Origin: Paenibacillaceae bacterium
GTDB lineage: Bacteria > Bacillota > Clostridia > Lachnospirales > Lachnospiraceae
DNA length: 64,000 bases
Reading direction: 5' to 3'
NCBI GenBank assembly: GCA_015057715.1
Contig: SVDS01000008.1
Span: forward strand, 1 to 64,000
In this document: one piece after another, positions 30,762 through 41,247 of the stretch
How the letters are laid out: every line of letters begins with the position of its first letter
Position numbering within the stretch: position 1 is the stretch's first letter
Program-made: the position numbers and the translations under genes
The notes under the pieces: generated by a model
What the model saw: only the letters and a program-made list of their open reading frames with translations
What the model was told of the DNA's origin: nothing
The model's database searches: none

Positions 30762-31616
30762 GTGGTAGAAATGAGTATTAGAGTAATCGTTATGGATGTA
30801 GACGGTACACTGACCAATCACAAAAAAGAGATCACCCCAAAGACAAAGGCCGCATTAATAAAAGCGCAGGTAAACGGCGTAAAATTAATCTTGGCTTCAG
30901 GAAGACCTGACAGCGGTTTGAGTGATTTTGCAAAGGAACTGGAGATGAGCAGGCATCAAGGATTACTTGTTTCTTTTAATGGGTCAAGGGTGACAGACTG
31001 TCAGACGGGAAAAGTCCTGTTTAATGAAACAATGACGGTGGAACAGGGAAAAGCCGTGTTAGAACATATGAAAGGTTTTAATGTCCGGCCGATGATTGAC
31101 AAGGGAAAATATATGTATGTCAACGATGTGTATGACTGTATGATTAAAAATGGAGAGCAGGAAATTAACATCATTCAATATGAGTCGCGTGGTGGAAAGT
31201 ATAAACTTTGCGAAATAGATGATCTGGCTTCGTTTGCGGATTATCCTCTCAACAAGATTCTCACAGCCGGAGATGCCGTTTATCTGAAAGAGCATTACCT
31301 GGAGATGATGGAACCGTTTAAACACACATTAAGTTGTATGTTTACGGCCCCGTTTTATTTTGAATTTACAGCCAGGGGAATTGATAAGGCAAAAGCACTG
31401 GAGACGGTACTGAATCCTATGGGGTATAGGCAGGATGAGATGATTGCATTTGGTGACGGCCAGAACGATAAAACTATGATTCAATATGCAGGAATTGGTG
31501 TGGCTATGAATAATGCGGCAGAAGAATTGAAAGAGGTGGCGGATGAGATTACTTTGTCTAATGAAGAAGATGGGATCGCCGTTTCACTTTATAAACACAT
31601 CCCGTGGTTGGTTTAA
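30762..31616 (+). CDS. Cof-type HAD-IIB family hydrolase
   Basis: 'VMDVDGTLTNHKKEITPKTKAAL', 'IAFGDGQNDKTMIQYAGIGVAMNNA'. Confidence 0.92.
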   Translation: MVEMSIRVIVMDVDGTLTNHKKEITPKTKAALIKAQVNGVKLILASGRPDSGLSDFAKELEMSRHQGLLVSFNGSRVTDCQTGKVLFNETMTVEQGKAVLEHMKGFNVRPMIDKGKYMYVNDVYDCMIKNGEQEINIIQYESRGGKYKLCEIDDLASFADYPLNKILTAGDAVYLKEHYLEMMEPFKHTLSCMFTAPFYFEFTARGIDKAKALETVLNPMGYRQDEMIAFGDGQNDKTMIQYAGIGVAMNNAAEELKEVADEITLSNEEDGIAVSLYKHIPWLV

Positions 31617-31693
31617 AGCGTAATTACCTTAAAAAAGCGATTGCAGATCTCTTCAAGTAAAGTTGAAGGGGATCTGCTTTTTTTGTGGGAAAG

Positions 31694-32587
31694 TCAGTTA
31701 AAATCCCTTGTCTGCTTACGAAAATTTTGTGGCACTAAGCCTGTTTCCTTACGAAAAACATATGAAAAATAACTTGCAGTTTGAAAACCGCATGCAATTG
31801 CTATCTCACAGATAGGTAGGTTGGTTTCCCGAAGCATCTCACAACTTTTTGAGATGCGGTATTGGATCAGATAATTATTTGGAGTCTGACCAATATATTT
31901 GTTAAACAGTTCACAACATCTGCTTCGGCATACCGTACCTGCAGCAGCTATATCATCAATAGTTATTTTAAGATCATAATGCTGATGGATATAACCAGTC
32001 ATCTCACTCAGCATCAACCAGGATTGTTCATCGGCATTATGACTGGTAATTTGTTGTATATGATCTCCTATACAATCACAGAGAGAGACTGCCTTAGACA
32101 ATAGATGAAGTAAATTTCCTTTATCACTGTGCATTTCATCATATATTTGAGTGAGTAAAAGCAACGCATCCCTCTGCCAAGGGCTTTGAGGTGTCAACAA
32201 TAGATAATTGTCGGTATCTAAACCAAATGTATCCTCCAAAAACTTTTTACCTGCAAGTGTACCTGCACCAAGCAGTACAGGATGGATAGTTACCACAATA
32301 TAGGAGCAATCAGTTCTATTGGTTGAGAAGCCATAATGCATACGTTTGCTGTTAATAAAAATGCCATTACCTGCACCAATCTGTACGATTTGTCCGTTTA
32401 TGAAATATTCCATTTCGCCATCCTGTATTAGAATAAACTCTAAATCCGGATGCCAATGACATGCGGCTGCATATCGATCAAATTGATGCAGCGTACCTTT
32501 ACGCACATAAAGCGGAAAATTTGGTATATTATACTTTAATCGTTCTGATAAATCTGAAAATATCTCAAGCGCAGAAATCATAATCAC
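31694..32587 (-). CDS. AraC-family transcriptional regulator with cupin N-terminus
   Basis: Cupin 'HWHPDLEFILIQDGEMEYFINGQ'; C-terminal AraC HTH 'GQTPNNYLIQYRISKSCEMLRETNLPICEIAIACGFQTASYFSYVFRKETGLVPQNFR'. Confidence 0.92.
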   Translation of the reverse strand: MIMISALEIFSDLSERLKYNIPNFPLYVRKGTLHQFDRYAAACHWHPDLEFILIQDGEMEYFINGQIVQIGAGNGIFINSKRMHYGFSTNRTDCSYIVVTIHPVLLGAGTLAGKKFLEDTFGLDTDNYLLLTPQSPWQRDALLLLTQIYDEMHSDKGNLLHLLSKAVSLCDCIGDHIQQITSHNADEQSWLMLSEMTGYIHQHYDLKITIDDIAAAGTVCRSRCCELFNKYIGQTPNNYLIQYRISKSCEMLRETNLPICEIAIACGFQTASYFSYVFRKETGLVPQNFRKQTRDFN

Positions 32588-32776
32588 ACCTCATAATATA
32601 TGATTTTGATATTAATATAAACGATTTTGTGGGAAAACACAAGCGGGATAATATATAATTTTGATAGTAGAAACTGAAAAGAATAGGTACAAATAATTTT
32701 ATAGCAGGACGCAGGTCAGCATTTATAGCCATAATTTTGAGTCCATGTATTTCTTGCAAAGGAGGTTTAATGTAAT

Positions 32777-32944
32777 ATGTCTGTGATCGTACAGGTGATT
32801 TTAGGGCTGTTATTTTTGATTGTTATTTATTTTGTTGTATGGAAAATGGTTGATATGCCCCAAATTCACAGATATGCAAATCAGCAGTATGATAGATTTA
32901 TCCAGAATTTATATCAGTATGAAAGTGAAGAAAATAAAGAATAA
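32777..32944 (+). CDS. 55-aa single-TM small protein
   Basis: aaaggaggt RBS; MSVIVQVILGLLFLIVIYFVVWKMVDMPQIHRYANQQYDRFIQNLYQYESEENKE*; not in the ORF track (<60 aa). Confidence 0.45.
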   Translation: MSVIVQVILGLLFLIVIYFVVWKMVDMPQIHRYANQQYDRFIQNLYQYESEENKE

Positions 32945-33094
32945 TTTTAAAATGCCAATATGTCAAATCTCGGTGGTTTCAAAGTGGAATCCGTAAAACC
33001 TTAAGGGCGGAGATCCTGAGGAAAGTAAATGTTTATTTCCTGGAGACCCCATAGTTCAATCGGTTCTCTTATTTATATAATCGGAGGTAAATTG

Positions 33095-33979
33095 ATGAAT
33101 AGAGAGTTAAATATGAATGGTTTTTATTTTGCAGACTTACATATTCATTCCTGTTATAGCGAAAACGGTGAATTCACTCCTGCTGAGCTAATTCAAATGT
33201 GTAAGGATGCAGGTGTCCGCATGATGGCAATAGCCGATCATAACTGTGTAAAAGGCTCTCAGGAAGCTGTGGAAAAAGCTAAGTGTGAACGCATAAGATG
33301 CTATTCAGCTATCGAAATAGACTGTACTTTCAAGGACATTAATTTTCATGTCCTAGGCTATGATATTAAACTTGATAGTCCTGATTTTGAATACATTGAA
33401 CAGAACATGAGAAAACAATATGTTAATGTTTCAAAAGAAAGACTTCGACTGATAAACCAGATGGGCTTTGACCTAACCGAGACGGATCTCAGAGCAGTAA
33501 CTGGCGGACGCTATTGGGGTGAACATTGGACGGGAGAGGCTTTCGCTGAAGCCTTGCTGACTAATGAAAAATATCTTGAATGCGACCTGCTGCGGCCCTA
33601 TAGAGAGAATGGTAGCCGGAGTGATAATCCCTATGTTAATTTCCATAGGGATTACTTTTTACTAGAAAAACCCTGTTATGTCGTAATGACATTTCCTGAT
33701 ATGAGGGATATTATAGATATAATACATCATAATGGTGGAAAATCAGTATTGGCACATCCGGGAATTAATTTAGAAGGGAATTTTGAAATGATAGATCAAT
33801 TGATTCCTCTGGGACTTAATGGAATAGAAGCATATAGCAGTTATCATACTCCTGAGACAGCCCAATGGTTTTGTAATAAGGTAAAACAGTATGGTTTATT
33901 TTTTACGCGGGGAAGCAATTTTCTCGGTAAAGCTAAACCAAAGATTAAGTTAGGCTATTGTAGTGCAGAACAGGCTTAG
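33095..33979 (+). CDS. PHP-domain metal-dependent phosphoesterase
   Basis: 'FADLHIHSCYSENGEFTPAELIQMCKDAGVRMMAIADHNCV', 'GGKSVLAHPGI'. Confidence 0.88.
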   Translation: MNRELNMNGFYFADLHIHSCYSENGEFTPAELIQMCKDAGVRMMAIADHNCVKGSQEAVEKAKCERIRCYSAIEIDCTFKDINFHVLGYDIKLDSPDFEYIEQNMRKQYVNVSKERLRLINQMGFDLTETDLRAVTGGRYWGEHWTGEAFAEALLTNEKYLECDLLRPYRENGSRSDNPYVNFHRDYFLLEKPCYVVMTFPDMRDIIDIIHHNGGKSVLAHPGINLEGNFEMIDQLIPLGLNGIEAYSSYHTPETAQWFCNKVKQYGLFFTRGSNFLGKAKPKIKLGYCSAEQA

Positions 33980-34304
33980 TTTAACTGTCTGTGGGTTGTT
34001 GAAATTTATCGTAATGAACAAAGGTAAAACCCTGAGTTGAAATGTTTCCATAGAATATGATGTGATAATTGCAGCAGGATGGTGTATAAGCTGAAAAATA
34101 TTTTTATTGGGTTTATTCAAGAAGCAGCGTCCATATTGGGCGGAATGGTATTTTCTGCCGCCATGATAAAAAGAGTGGCATTTTCTCTGGAAACCACATC
34201 TTTTTATGGGGTGCTTTTGCTGGTGATTATGATTAGTGGATACAAAGAACCTGTAGAAATTCAAAAAGAAAGCAATATATAAAAATGAAAGGAAATAATT
34301 AATC

Positions 34305-34916
34305 ATGAATCAAAAGGAAAGAATGCTGGCAGGTCTTCCTTATAAAGCAGAGTTGGATGGATTGAAGGAGGAAAGGGTTAAAAATGAGATAAAAATCCAT
34401 GAGTATAATTTCTCACATCCTGCTGAACAAGACAAGAGGCAAGAATTAATCAGGGATATTCTAGGGAAGGCTGGTGAAAACTTACACATTAATCCTCCCT
34501 TCTATTGTGATTATGGAAAGAACATAGAGGTTGGCAGTAATTTTTTTGCAAATTACAACTGTACAATACTGGACGTGGGCAAGGTGGTAATTGGAGATGA
34601 TGTTATGTTCGCACCCAATGTATCTGTTTATACAGCCGGTCATCCCATTCATCCGGATTCCAGAAATTCCGGATATGAGTATGGAATAGGGATTACCTTA
34701 GGAAATAATGTGTGGATTGGCGGAAATGTAATCATTAATCCCGGAGTTGTGATCGGGAACAGCGTCGTGGTTGGTGCGGGGAGCGTTGTGACAAAAAATT
34801 TACCGGATAATGTTATTGCGGCAGGAAATCCTTGCAGGGTAATCAGAGAAATCACGGAAAATGACCGTAAGTACTATTTTAAAGACAAGGAATTTGATGT
34901 ACAGGATTACAAATAA
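34305..34916 (+). CDS. LacA/Maa-type sugar O-acetyltransferase
   Basis: 'MNQKERMLAGLPYKAELDGL', 'GNNVWIGGNVIINPGVVIGNSVVVGAGSVVTKNLPDNVIAAGNPCRVIREI'. Confidence 0.9.
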   Translation: MNQKERMLAGLPYKAELDGLKEERVKNEIKIHEYNFSHPAEQDKRQELIRDILGKAGENLHINPPFYCDYGKNIEVGSNFFANYNCTILDVGKVVIGDDVMFAPNVSVYTAGHPIHPDSRNSGYEYGIGITLGNNVWIGGNVIINPGVVIGNSVVVGAGSVVTKNLPDNVIAAGNPCRVIREITENDRKYYFKDKEFDVQDYK

Positions 34917-34939
34917 TCTAAAAATTTTGGAGGATTAAT

Positions 34940-35548
34940 ATGACTGAAAGAGAAAAAATGCTGTCTGGAAAGCTTTATAAAACATCTGATGAGGAACTGG
35001 TAAAACAGAGGGATTTGGCAAGAAATGCTTCATCCAGATATAACAGTACTACTGAGGAAGAAAAAAAAGAACGACAGGAAATCTTAAAAGGACTTCTGGG
35101 GCATCTGGGTGAAGGTGTGGAGATTTTTCCCAGTGTGCAGTTTGATTATGGCTGCAATACCTATATTGGTGATAATTGCTACATAAATTTCAATTGTACA
35201 TTTTTGGACTGTGCAGAAATAAGGATAGGGAATAATGTCTTTATCGGGCCAGGTGCTTCTTTTCTCACACCGGTACATCCCCTGCTGGCTGAGGAGAGAA
35301 ACGTGAGAGTTGATGAGAATGGTCAAAAATATATGATGGAGTATTGCAAACAGATTACCATTGAAGATAATGTGTGGTTCGGCGGCGGTGTTACGGTTAC
35401 TCCAGGTGTGACAGTAGGGCATGATACAGTTATTGGGGCAGGAAGTGTGGTAACAAAAGACATTCCGTCCGGAGTAATCGCTGCCGGAGTTCCCTGTAAT
35501 GTTATCCGAGAGATCACGGAGCAGGATCGTATTGAAAAGATTAATTGA
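34940..35548 (+). CDS. LacA/Maa-type sugar O-acetyltransferase
   Basis: 'MTEREKMLSGKLYKTSDEEL', 'VWFGGGVTVTPGVTVGHDTVIGAGSVVTKDIPSGVIAAGVPCNVIREI'. Confidence 0.9.
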   Translation: MTEREKMLSGKLYKTSDEELVKQRDLARNASSRYNSTTEEEKKERQEILKGLLGHLGEGVEIFPSVQFDYGCNTYIGDNCYINFNCTFLDCAEIRIGNNVFIGPGASFLTPVHPLLAEERNVRVDENGQKYMMEYCKQITIEDNVWFGGGVTVTPGVTVGHDTVIGAGSVVTKDIPSGVIAAGVPCNVIREITEQDRIEKIN

Positions 35549-35598
35549 AATTGTTATGAAGATATAAAAAATATGATAGAGAAGGGAAATGTATTATA

Positions 35599-35949
35599 AA
35601 GACACTTGTAATTGTGGAACACCCAGATATGGAAAAGTCGGTTATCAACAAGCGATGGGTGGAAGAGGTAAGTAAGCATTCCGATATTTATACCGTTCAT
35701 AAGCTGTACGAAGTCTATCCAGATGAAAAGATAGATGTTGAAAAAGGAAAAAAGCTCGTTGAAGCCCATGGAGACATGGTTCTGCAATTTCCAATTCAGT
35801 GGTTCAGCTTTCCGTCCTTACTGAAAAAATGGCTTAATGAGGTTTTGACGTATGGCTGGGCATTTGGAACAAACGGAGGGAATAAGCTTAAGAACCGAAA
35901 GGTTGCATTGGCAGTAACCGCAGGTATTAAGGAAAGCGATTACTGCTAG
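35599..35949 (+). pseudogene. NAD(P)H oxidoreductase (flavodoxin-like/KefF-type), 3'-truncated
   Basis: 'KTLVIVEHPDMEKSVINKRWVEEV...DMVLQFPIQWFSFPSLLKKWLNEVLTYGWAFGTNG' then ends after 'AVTAGIKESDYC*', before the expected C-terminal third. Confidence 0.7.
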
Positions 35950-35978
35950 GACGGTGAGTAACATTATACTTTGGAGCA

Positions 35979-36010
35979 ATAAATTATAACTTTTAGGGAT
36001 GGGGCACTTA
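35979..36010. repeat. Dispersed intergenic repeat, copy 3 (short fragment)
   Basis: AAATTATAACTTTTAGGGATGGGGCACTT closely matches 5355-5383. Confidence 0.55.
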
Positions 36011-36252
36011 GACTAATGGTTGTATTTAAGAAACTAGTAGATATGTTTTCTTATACGAACCATGTGGAGACGGTAGTCTTGATGTCGTAGGCGAACGATT
36101 GAATGCACGCAACGCTATGATATTGTCTCTTTATCTATTGGTAAAGTTCCACGTTAAAGGGCAGAAACCAAAAAATCAGGTTCTGCCCTTTAAAAGTTAC
36201 CAACATATTTACATCGGTTTTATGAGTTTTACGGAACTTAAAATGCTCTCTA

Positions 36253-38853
36253 TTATTGATCTGTTCTTGTCCCCTTGTTAAATCCGTGAACTTCACAGTA
36301 ACAAAGATATTTAAGCTTTTCTATCTTAAAATATGAGTTTGCCAAAACTTTTGGAATTGCTTTCATATCTTCAATTATACGATTGATTTCTTCTTCTGGA
36401 AGATCATCCCAAGGGACTAAATTAGGATGAGTTTTATTCTGCTCATCAATAGTTAATCCATAAGTCCATCCCTGCTCTTTTTTTTCAAGAGACCAGCGCT
36501 TATGTTCGTAATCAGCTAAAATATACAATTCCCTTTCAGAAAATTCTACTACTTCAGGTTTTTCTAAAACGGATATTACATCATAATCTATTTTGCGTAA
36601 CGAATTAGGTATATGCAATACTTTATTTCGCATAGATTTTTTGTATGAATCATCCAGCTCATCCCATGAATGCATACAAGTTAATTCTAAGCTGCATTTT
36701 TCTAGATTCAGTTCTCTATAACTGTTATGAAGATCTTCGGCAAGCTTTTCTGTTTTTTCACAGTAAAATGTATCCTGCATCAAATGACGCAAAAATTCTT
36801 CCTTATCCACATGCAGATTGAGCTGTTCCTTAGAGGGAAGATGTGATTGTTCCCATTTCTTTGCACTGCTTAATGTACTCATTTCCATGATGGCTTCCAT
36901 GGATCTGGTTTCATGCTTGTACCTGTCAACTTTCAGCATGGCTCGTACGATTCCATTATCAATTTGAGCTTCTCCTCTGTCGTTGATAAGATGAGGTGTT
37001 TTACGTACCAGCATGGAGCGTAATAACATTGCTCTGCGGATGATAAATAATTGATCCCAATCTTCATCTGTTTGATTAGGACCAAGAATATTTACATAAC
37101 CCCTCAGTCGGCTAATAAAGTCTGGTCCCTTAGTATTCTGGAAATCTTTCATAAACTGTTTATATTCATCACCATCTATTATTTCTTCACCACAAAATTG
37201 TTTGAAAGTACTGCTTGTACCACCGGCAAATACGAAAATTGCTTTCCCGATCGGATGAATAGAATCTCGTTCTCGAAAGACGCCATCCTGCATAGGTGCC
37301 AGGAAATACTTTAGCCAACCAAGTTTTCCCTGGAAGAAAGAATCGAATTCATCGAAAAAAACAAGCGGAAGTTTTCCCTTCAATGACAGATCTCTTACTC
37401 TTTGAAATGCAGCAATCAAATCAGTAACAGAACCAAATTGAGATAAATTAAAATCAATTTTCTCAATCAGGTTTGGAGATATACTTGAAGCGACTTCTGT
37501 AATACCAAAGGATTTCCCTGATCCTGGAGTACCAAAAACAGCAATGGAAAGAGGGCGATTTACCTTAGTGGTAGAGATATACTCTGTCATCAAATTTTTA
37601 ATACTGTGATATGCCTCTATTTCAGTTCTGTCCACGACTTTCAAATTTCCGAATTCTGCAATAGGTATGAACCGAAGAGCACTTTTTTCACCGTTCTTGA
37701 CAATATCATATGCTATATCAGATAAATTTGTTGAACTTTTATCCTTTATAATGTACCAGCAGGACTGACAGTTAGGGTTATTAGAATTACGAATTAGTAC
37801 ATCCTGTATGTGTTCTTTGTAAATAAAATCATGTTCCTTTTCTGTAAAAATTGATGGATTAGGAAAAGGATTAACTTTAATATTATCTCCGTACCCCAAT
37901 GAAAAATATTTCTGAGCCGCAACGATTCCTTCCCGAATCCCATAATCAAGACTATTGAATTTGTTTCTAGGATTTGTTTCTGAAACAATTGCTCGTGCAA
38001 GTCCGGCTACAAAGCAGGAAGTTAATCCATACATTTTACCGTTATTTTCCTCGATAAATTCTCCTTCAAACTTATTTGTTAGAAAAAATAAACGAGATTG
38101 AGAGGTTTCACCGGTTTTTTTGTAATAGATGGCCCCTTCCAACCCGAACGGTATGATTAAGTAGTGACAATTTGATAAAAAATTAAGGTTAGGATTATTG
38201 TTAATTTGCCATACAAAATCTAACGCTGTTTTCTCCCAGGAAAGGCCTCGACTGATGTTGACTCCTTGCGAGCGAAAATCGTCTCCGTTAATAATAACTA
38301 TGGTATTTTCTATATGATTTTTTAAGACATGCTTCCAAAGTGGGCTAGAGAAATTTGCGCTATTTGTTTTATATAATATGATCGGTGATCTCTGATTTGA
38401 TTTTATGGCTAGTGGCCAAAATTCTTCATTAGAATTAAAGCCGTTATTTTCATCGTCTATTATAACCAGGTCAGAATTTGCGTTATCGTTTAGAATAGGA
38501 AGCAACGTAGATGTACCGGAAGAAGGTCCGGTGTATCCTAAAAATTGCTTTACCCTGTAGGTCTTATTATTTTTCGTTGCGTCGACGGGGAAAAGATCCA
38601 TTTCCATAGATGAACGAAGAATATCTTTGTGTAAGCGGTCTTCAGCTTGTAATTGTGGAGCTAGTATCGTGGCAGAGGTTGACATAGATACGAGTTTTGA
38701 TAACAATAGTGCTCCACCATCTTTTAAAGTGCTGTGAACATAAGGATAATGTTGCCAGCTCAGACCTTTGGTACATTTTTCATGAGTGCTCCATTGAAGC
38801 TGTTGGATACTGATATCACCGGCTACACTGATTAATTTATTATTTTTGCTCAT
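36253..38853 (-). CDS. AAA+ ATPase with C-terminal RyR domain
   Basis: Walker A 'AVFGTPGSGKSFGITEVA', Walker B 'LPLVFFDEFDSFF'; C-terminal 'LADYEHKRWSLEKKEQGWTYGLTIDEQNKTHPNLVPWDDLPEEEINRIIEDMKAIPKVL' = RyR domain. Confidence 0.85.
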   Translation of the reverse strand: MSKNNKLISVAGDISIQQLQWSTHEKCTKGLSWQHYPYVHSTLKDGGALLLSKLVSMSTSATILAPQLQAEDRLHKDILRSSMEMDLFPVDATKNNKTYRVKQFLGYTGPSSGTSTLLPILNDNANSDLVIIDDENNGFNSNEEFWPLAIKSNQRSPIILYKTNSANFSSPLWKHVLKNHIENTIVIINGDDFRSQGVNISRGLSWEKTALDFVWQINNNPNLNFLSNCHYLIIPFGLEGAIYYKKTGETSQSRLFFLTNKFEGEFIEENNGKMYGLTSCFVAGLARAIVSETNPRNKFNSLDYGIREGIVAAQKYFSLGYGDNIKVNPFPNPSIFTEKEHDFIYKEHIQDVLIRNSNNPNCQSCWYIIKDKSSTNLSDIAYDIVKNGEKSALRFIPIAEFGNLKVVDRTEIEAYHSIKNLMTEYISTTKVNRPLSIAVFGTPGSGKSFGITEVASSISPNLIEKIDFNLSQFGSVTDLIAAFQRVRDLSLKGKLPLVFFDEFDSFFQGKLGWLKYFLAPMQDGVFRERDSIHPIGKAIFVFAGGTSSTFKQFCGEEIIDGDEYKQFMKDFQNTKGPDFISRLRGYVNILGPNQTDEDWDQLFIIRRAMLLRSMLVRKTPHLINDRGEAQIDNGIVRAMLKVDRYKHETRSMEAIMEMSTLSSAKKWEQSHLPSKEQLNLHVDKEEFLRHLMQDTFYCEKTEKLAEDLHNSYRELNLEKCSLELTCMHSWDELDDSYKKSMRNKVLHIPNSLRKIDYDVISVLEKPEVVEFSERELYILADYEHKRWSLEKKEQGWTYGLTIDEQNKTHPNLVPWDDLPEEEINRIIEDMKAIPKVLANSYFKIEKLKYLCYCEVHGFNKGTRTDQ

Positions 38854-39075
38854 ATTTTTAATCCTTTTACTAGATAATATTTTTCTTAAATGTATGATTT
38901 TAAGTTATAGTTAATATATAACATAAAGACTGGATTGCAAAATTGTTTTTACCAAAATCCCTTACGCAGATAAATTGAGTGAGAGATTAAAGAATTGATA
39001 CAAGTTTATCTGACTGGAAGGAGCAATAAGTATGATGGACAAAGAATGAGATATTTATGCGTATTTTGCCCGTTT

Positions 39076-39684
39076 TCATAGATGATAAAGGGGGGTGGAG
39101 GAATGTGACTCCGAAATGGGAATTTTGCCAACCCCGTTCATAACGTAAGGAATAGCCGATTTTATATATTCCTCTGGTGGCACACTGTTATTGTGTTGCC
39201 AATCAACCGAAGCCCCGAAAATTCCCCAGCTCAACATGACTGCTGCGATTCTTATAGATTCATCGTTGGCAGTAGAGTGTTGCTTTAATAACATTTGGTA
39301 AAAAACATTTTCCAGTTCTTTTTGTATAATTGCTTCAATGGTTGTTTTAAAAGTCTCAAAGCCGCTTCGGCATTGTTTTGATAAAGTCGATTGAAAATTT
39401 ATGATAGACAGGAAAACATTAATGATCGTTGTTGGGTTCAGTTCTTTGTACTCAACGATTTCATTATACACGGTGTTCATAAATTCTTCTTTCAGTATTT
39501 TATCCAATAAATCATATTTATCGCTGAAGTGATAATAAAAAGTAGCACGATTTACTGTAGCTTCTGCCGTAATATCATTGATGGTGATATCCTTAAATTC
39601 TTTTTTCTTTAAAACGTGAATAAATGCATCCATGATTAATCTACGTGTACGAATAATGCGCGGATCTATTTTTGTTTCAGCCAT
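39076..39684 (-). CDS. TetR/AcrR-family regulator
   Basis: 'RTRRLIMDAFIHVLKKKEFKDITINDITAEATVNRATFYYHFSDKYDLLDKIL'. Confidence 0.92.
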   Translation of the reverse strand: MAETKIDPRIIRTRRLIMDAFIHVLKKKEFKDITINDITAEATVNRATFYYHFSDKYDLLDKILKEEFMNTVYNEIVEYKELNPTTIINVFLSIINFQSTLSKQCRSGFETFKTTIEAIIQKELENVFYQMLLKQHSTANDESIRIAAVMLSWGIFGASVDWQHNNSVPPEEYIKSAIPYVMNGVGKIPISESHSSTPLYHL

Positions 39685-39942
39685 AAGAAAACCCTCATTT
39701 CTTTCATTTTTCCATACATCATTAACGTAGTGTTGGATATACTACAAATTCTTAAGATTGTTGGTTGAACAATTTTTGAAATATATTATAATCCAACTAT
39801 ACAACATATGTAGTATAAACGAAAGCTGATAAAAAAACAAGATATCTGCTGTTGAATATAACTGATTTGAAAGCGAACAAATAGACTCGGAAAAGAAAGA
39901 TACTTAATTTATCAAATTTTACAATTATAGGAGGTTATTTTT

Positions 39943-40575
39943 ATGGCAAATGTATTATTCGTCAAAGCTAACGACAGGCCTGCAGAACAGGCGGTCAGCG
40001 TCAAAATGTACAATACTTTTTTGAAAACGTACAAGGAGTTACATCCGCAGGACACCATCAGGGAGCTCGACCTTTTTGGCGAAGAGCTGCCATATTACGG
40101 TGATGCAGCCATCTCGGGACTTTACAAAGCAACACATGGATTGGAAGCCAATACCGAAGAACAACAGGCTGTGGACATTGTGAACCACTATTTGAACGAG
40201 TTTCTGGCCATGGACAAAGTCGTTTTCACATTCCCCTTGTGGAACTTAACGGTGCCTGCCCCGCTCATCACTTATATTTCATATTTATTGCAAGCAGGGA
40301 AAACGTTCAGATACACAGCAGAAGGCCTGCCAGAAGGACTGGTTAGCGACAAAAAAGTTGCCCTCCTCACTGCACGCGGCGGAGACTTTTCATCGGAATT
40401 TGCGGCCCCGTTGGAGATGAGTTTAAACTACGTCAAGAACATACTTGGAGTATTGATGGGCATCAAAAACCCTGGGATTGTCGTAATTGAAGGACACGCC
40501 AAATATCCGGACCGCGCTGCGGAAATTATTGAGTCCGGATTGAGCAGAACGGCAGAACTGGCAGCAAACTTTTAA
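39943..40575 (+). CDS. azoR: FMN-dependent NADH-azoreductase
   Basis: 'MANVLFVKANDRPAEQAVSVKMYNTFLKTY', 'KVVFTFPLWNLTVPAPLITYISYLLQAGKTFRYTAEG'. Confidence 0.9.
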   Translation: MANVLFVKANDRPAEQAVSVKMYNTFLKTYKELHPQDTIRELDLFGEELPYYGDAAISGLYKATHGLEANTEEQQAVDIVNHYLNEFLAMDKVVFTFPLWNLTVPAPLITYISYLLQAGKTFRYTAEGLPEGLVSDKKVALLTARGGDFSSEFAAPLEMSLNYVKNILGVLMGIKNPGIVVIEGHAKYPDRAAEIIESGLSRTAELAANF

Positions 40576-40741
40576 AAAACCAGTAAGCAACTAGATGAGC
40601 GAAAGAGTTAGAGAAAAGTGACATACAGAAAAGATTTGATGACGTACTATGCCGCCAAGGTCCCACTAGATCTAGGCGGCATCTTTTTTATCCGTTTAAG
40701 GCACGTCGAGAGAGAACTGAAGCTGTCCAATTTACTTTATG

Positions 40742-41104
40742 TTATTTTCCATACTTAAGTGTCCATTTATAAATCTCATAAAAAATGGGTATCAGGTCTC
40801 TGCCTTTTTTCGTTAAAGAATATTCTACGTGAGGGGGAATTTCATTATATTGAATCCGGTTAACCAGATCATAGGATTCAAGTTCACGTAGTGTAGTGGT
40901 CAGCATTGTATTTGTAATTTCCGGTAGCGCTCTCTTTAGTTCTCCGAAACGTATACTGTCCTGTTTGCATAACTCAAATAGGACATGGTTAGTCCATTTC
41001 CCCTGTAACATAACCAAAGAGTTGCTTACGCGACAATCATTTACTGATGGTTTAAATGACTTAAGCGATTCTAAAAATTCCTCATAAGTTATACTGTTAT
41101 TCAT
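40742..41104 (-). CDS. HxlR-family transcriptional regulator
   Basis: 'LVMLQGKWTNHVLFELCKQDSIRFGELKRALPEITNTMLTTTLRELESYDLVNRIQYNEIPPHVEYSLTKKG'. Confidence 0.93.
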   Translation of the reverse strand: MNNSITYEEFLESLKSFKPSVNDCRVSNSLVMLQGKWTNHVLFELCKQDSIRFGELKRALPEITNTMLTTTLRELESYDLVNRIQYNEIPPHVEYSLTKKGRDLIPIFYEIYKWTLKYGK

Positions 41105-41247
41105 AATGTCTCTGCCTCCTGTGTGGAAATACCTATGGTATCAAGAACTATACTATGTCAGAATATTCTGCGTACTTGAACTATATTTTGTTTATAGTAT
41201 ACTATATATACCAACATAAATCAATATTTTTCAGGAGGATTTGAACC

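Noticed and set aside
36099-36281. 60-aa plus-strand ORF near 36.1 kb
   Set aside because: Overlaps an inverted repeat (gggcagaacc..ggttctgccc) and the 3' end of the RyR gene; no coding evidence.
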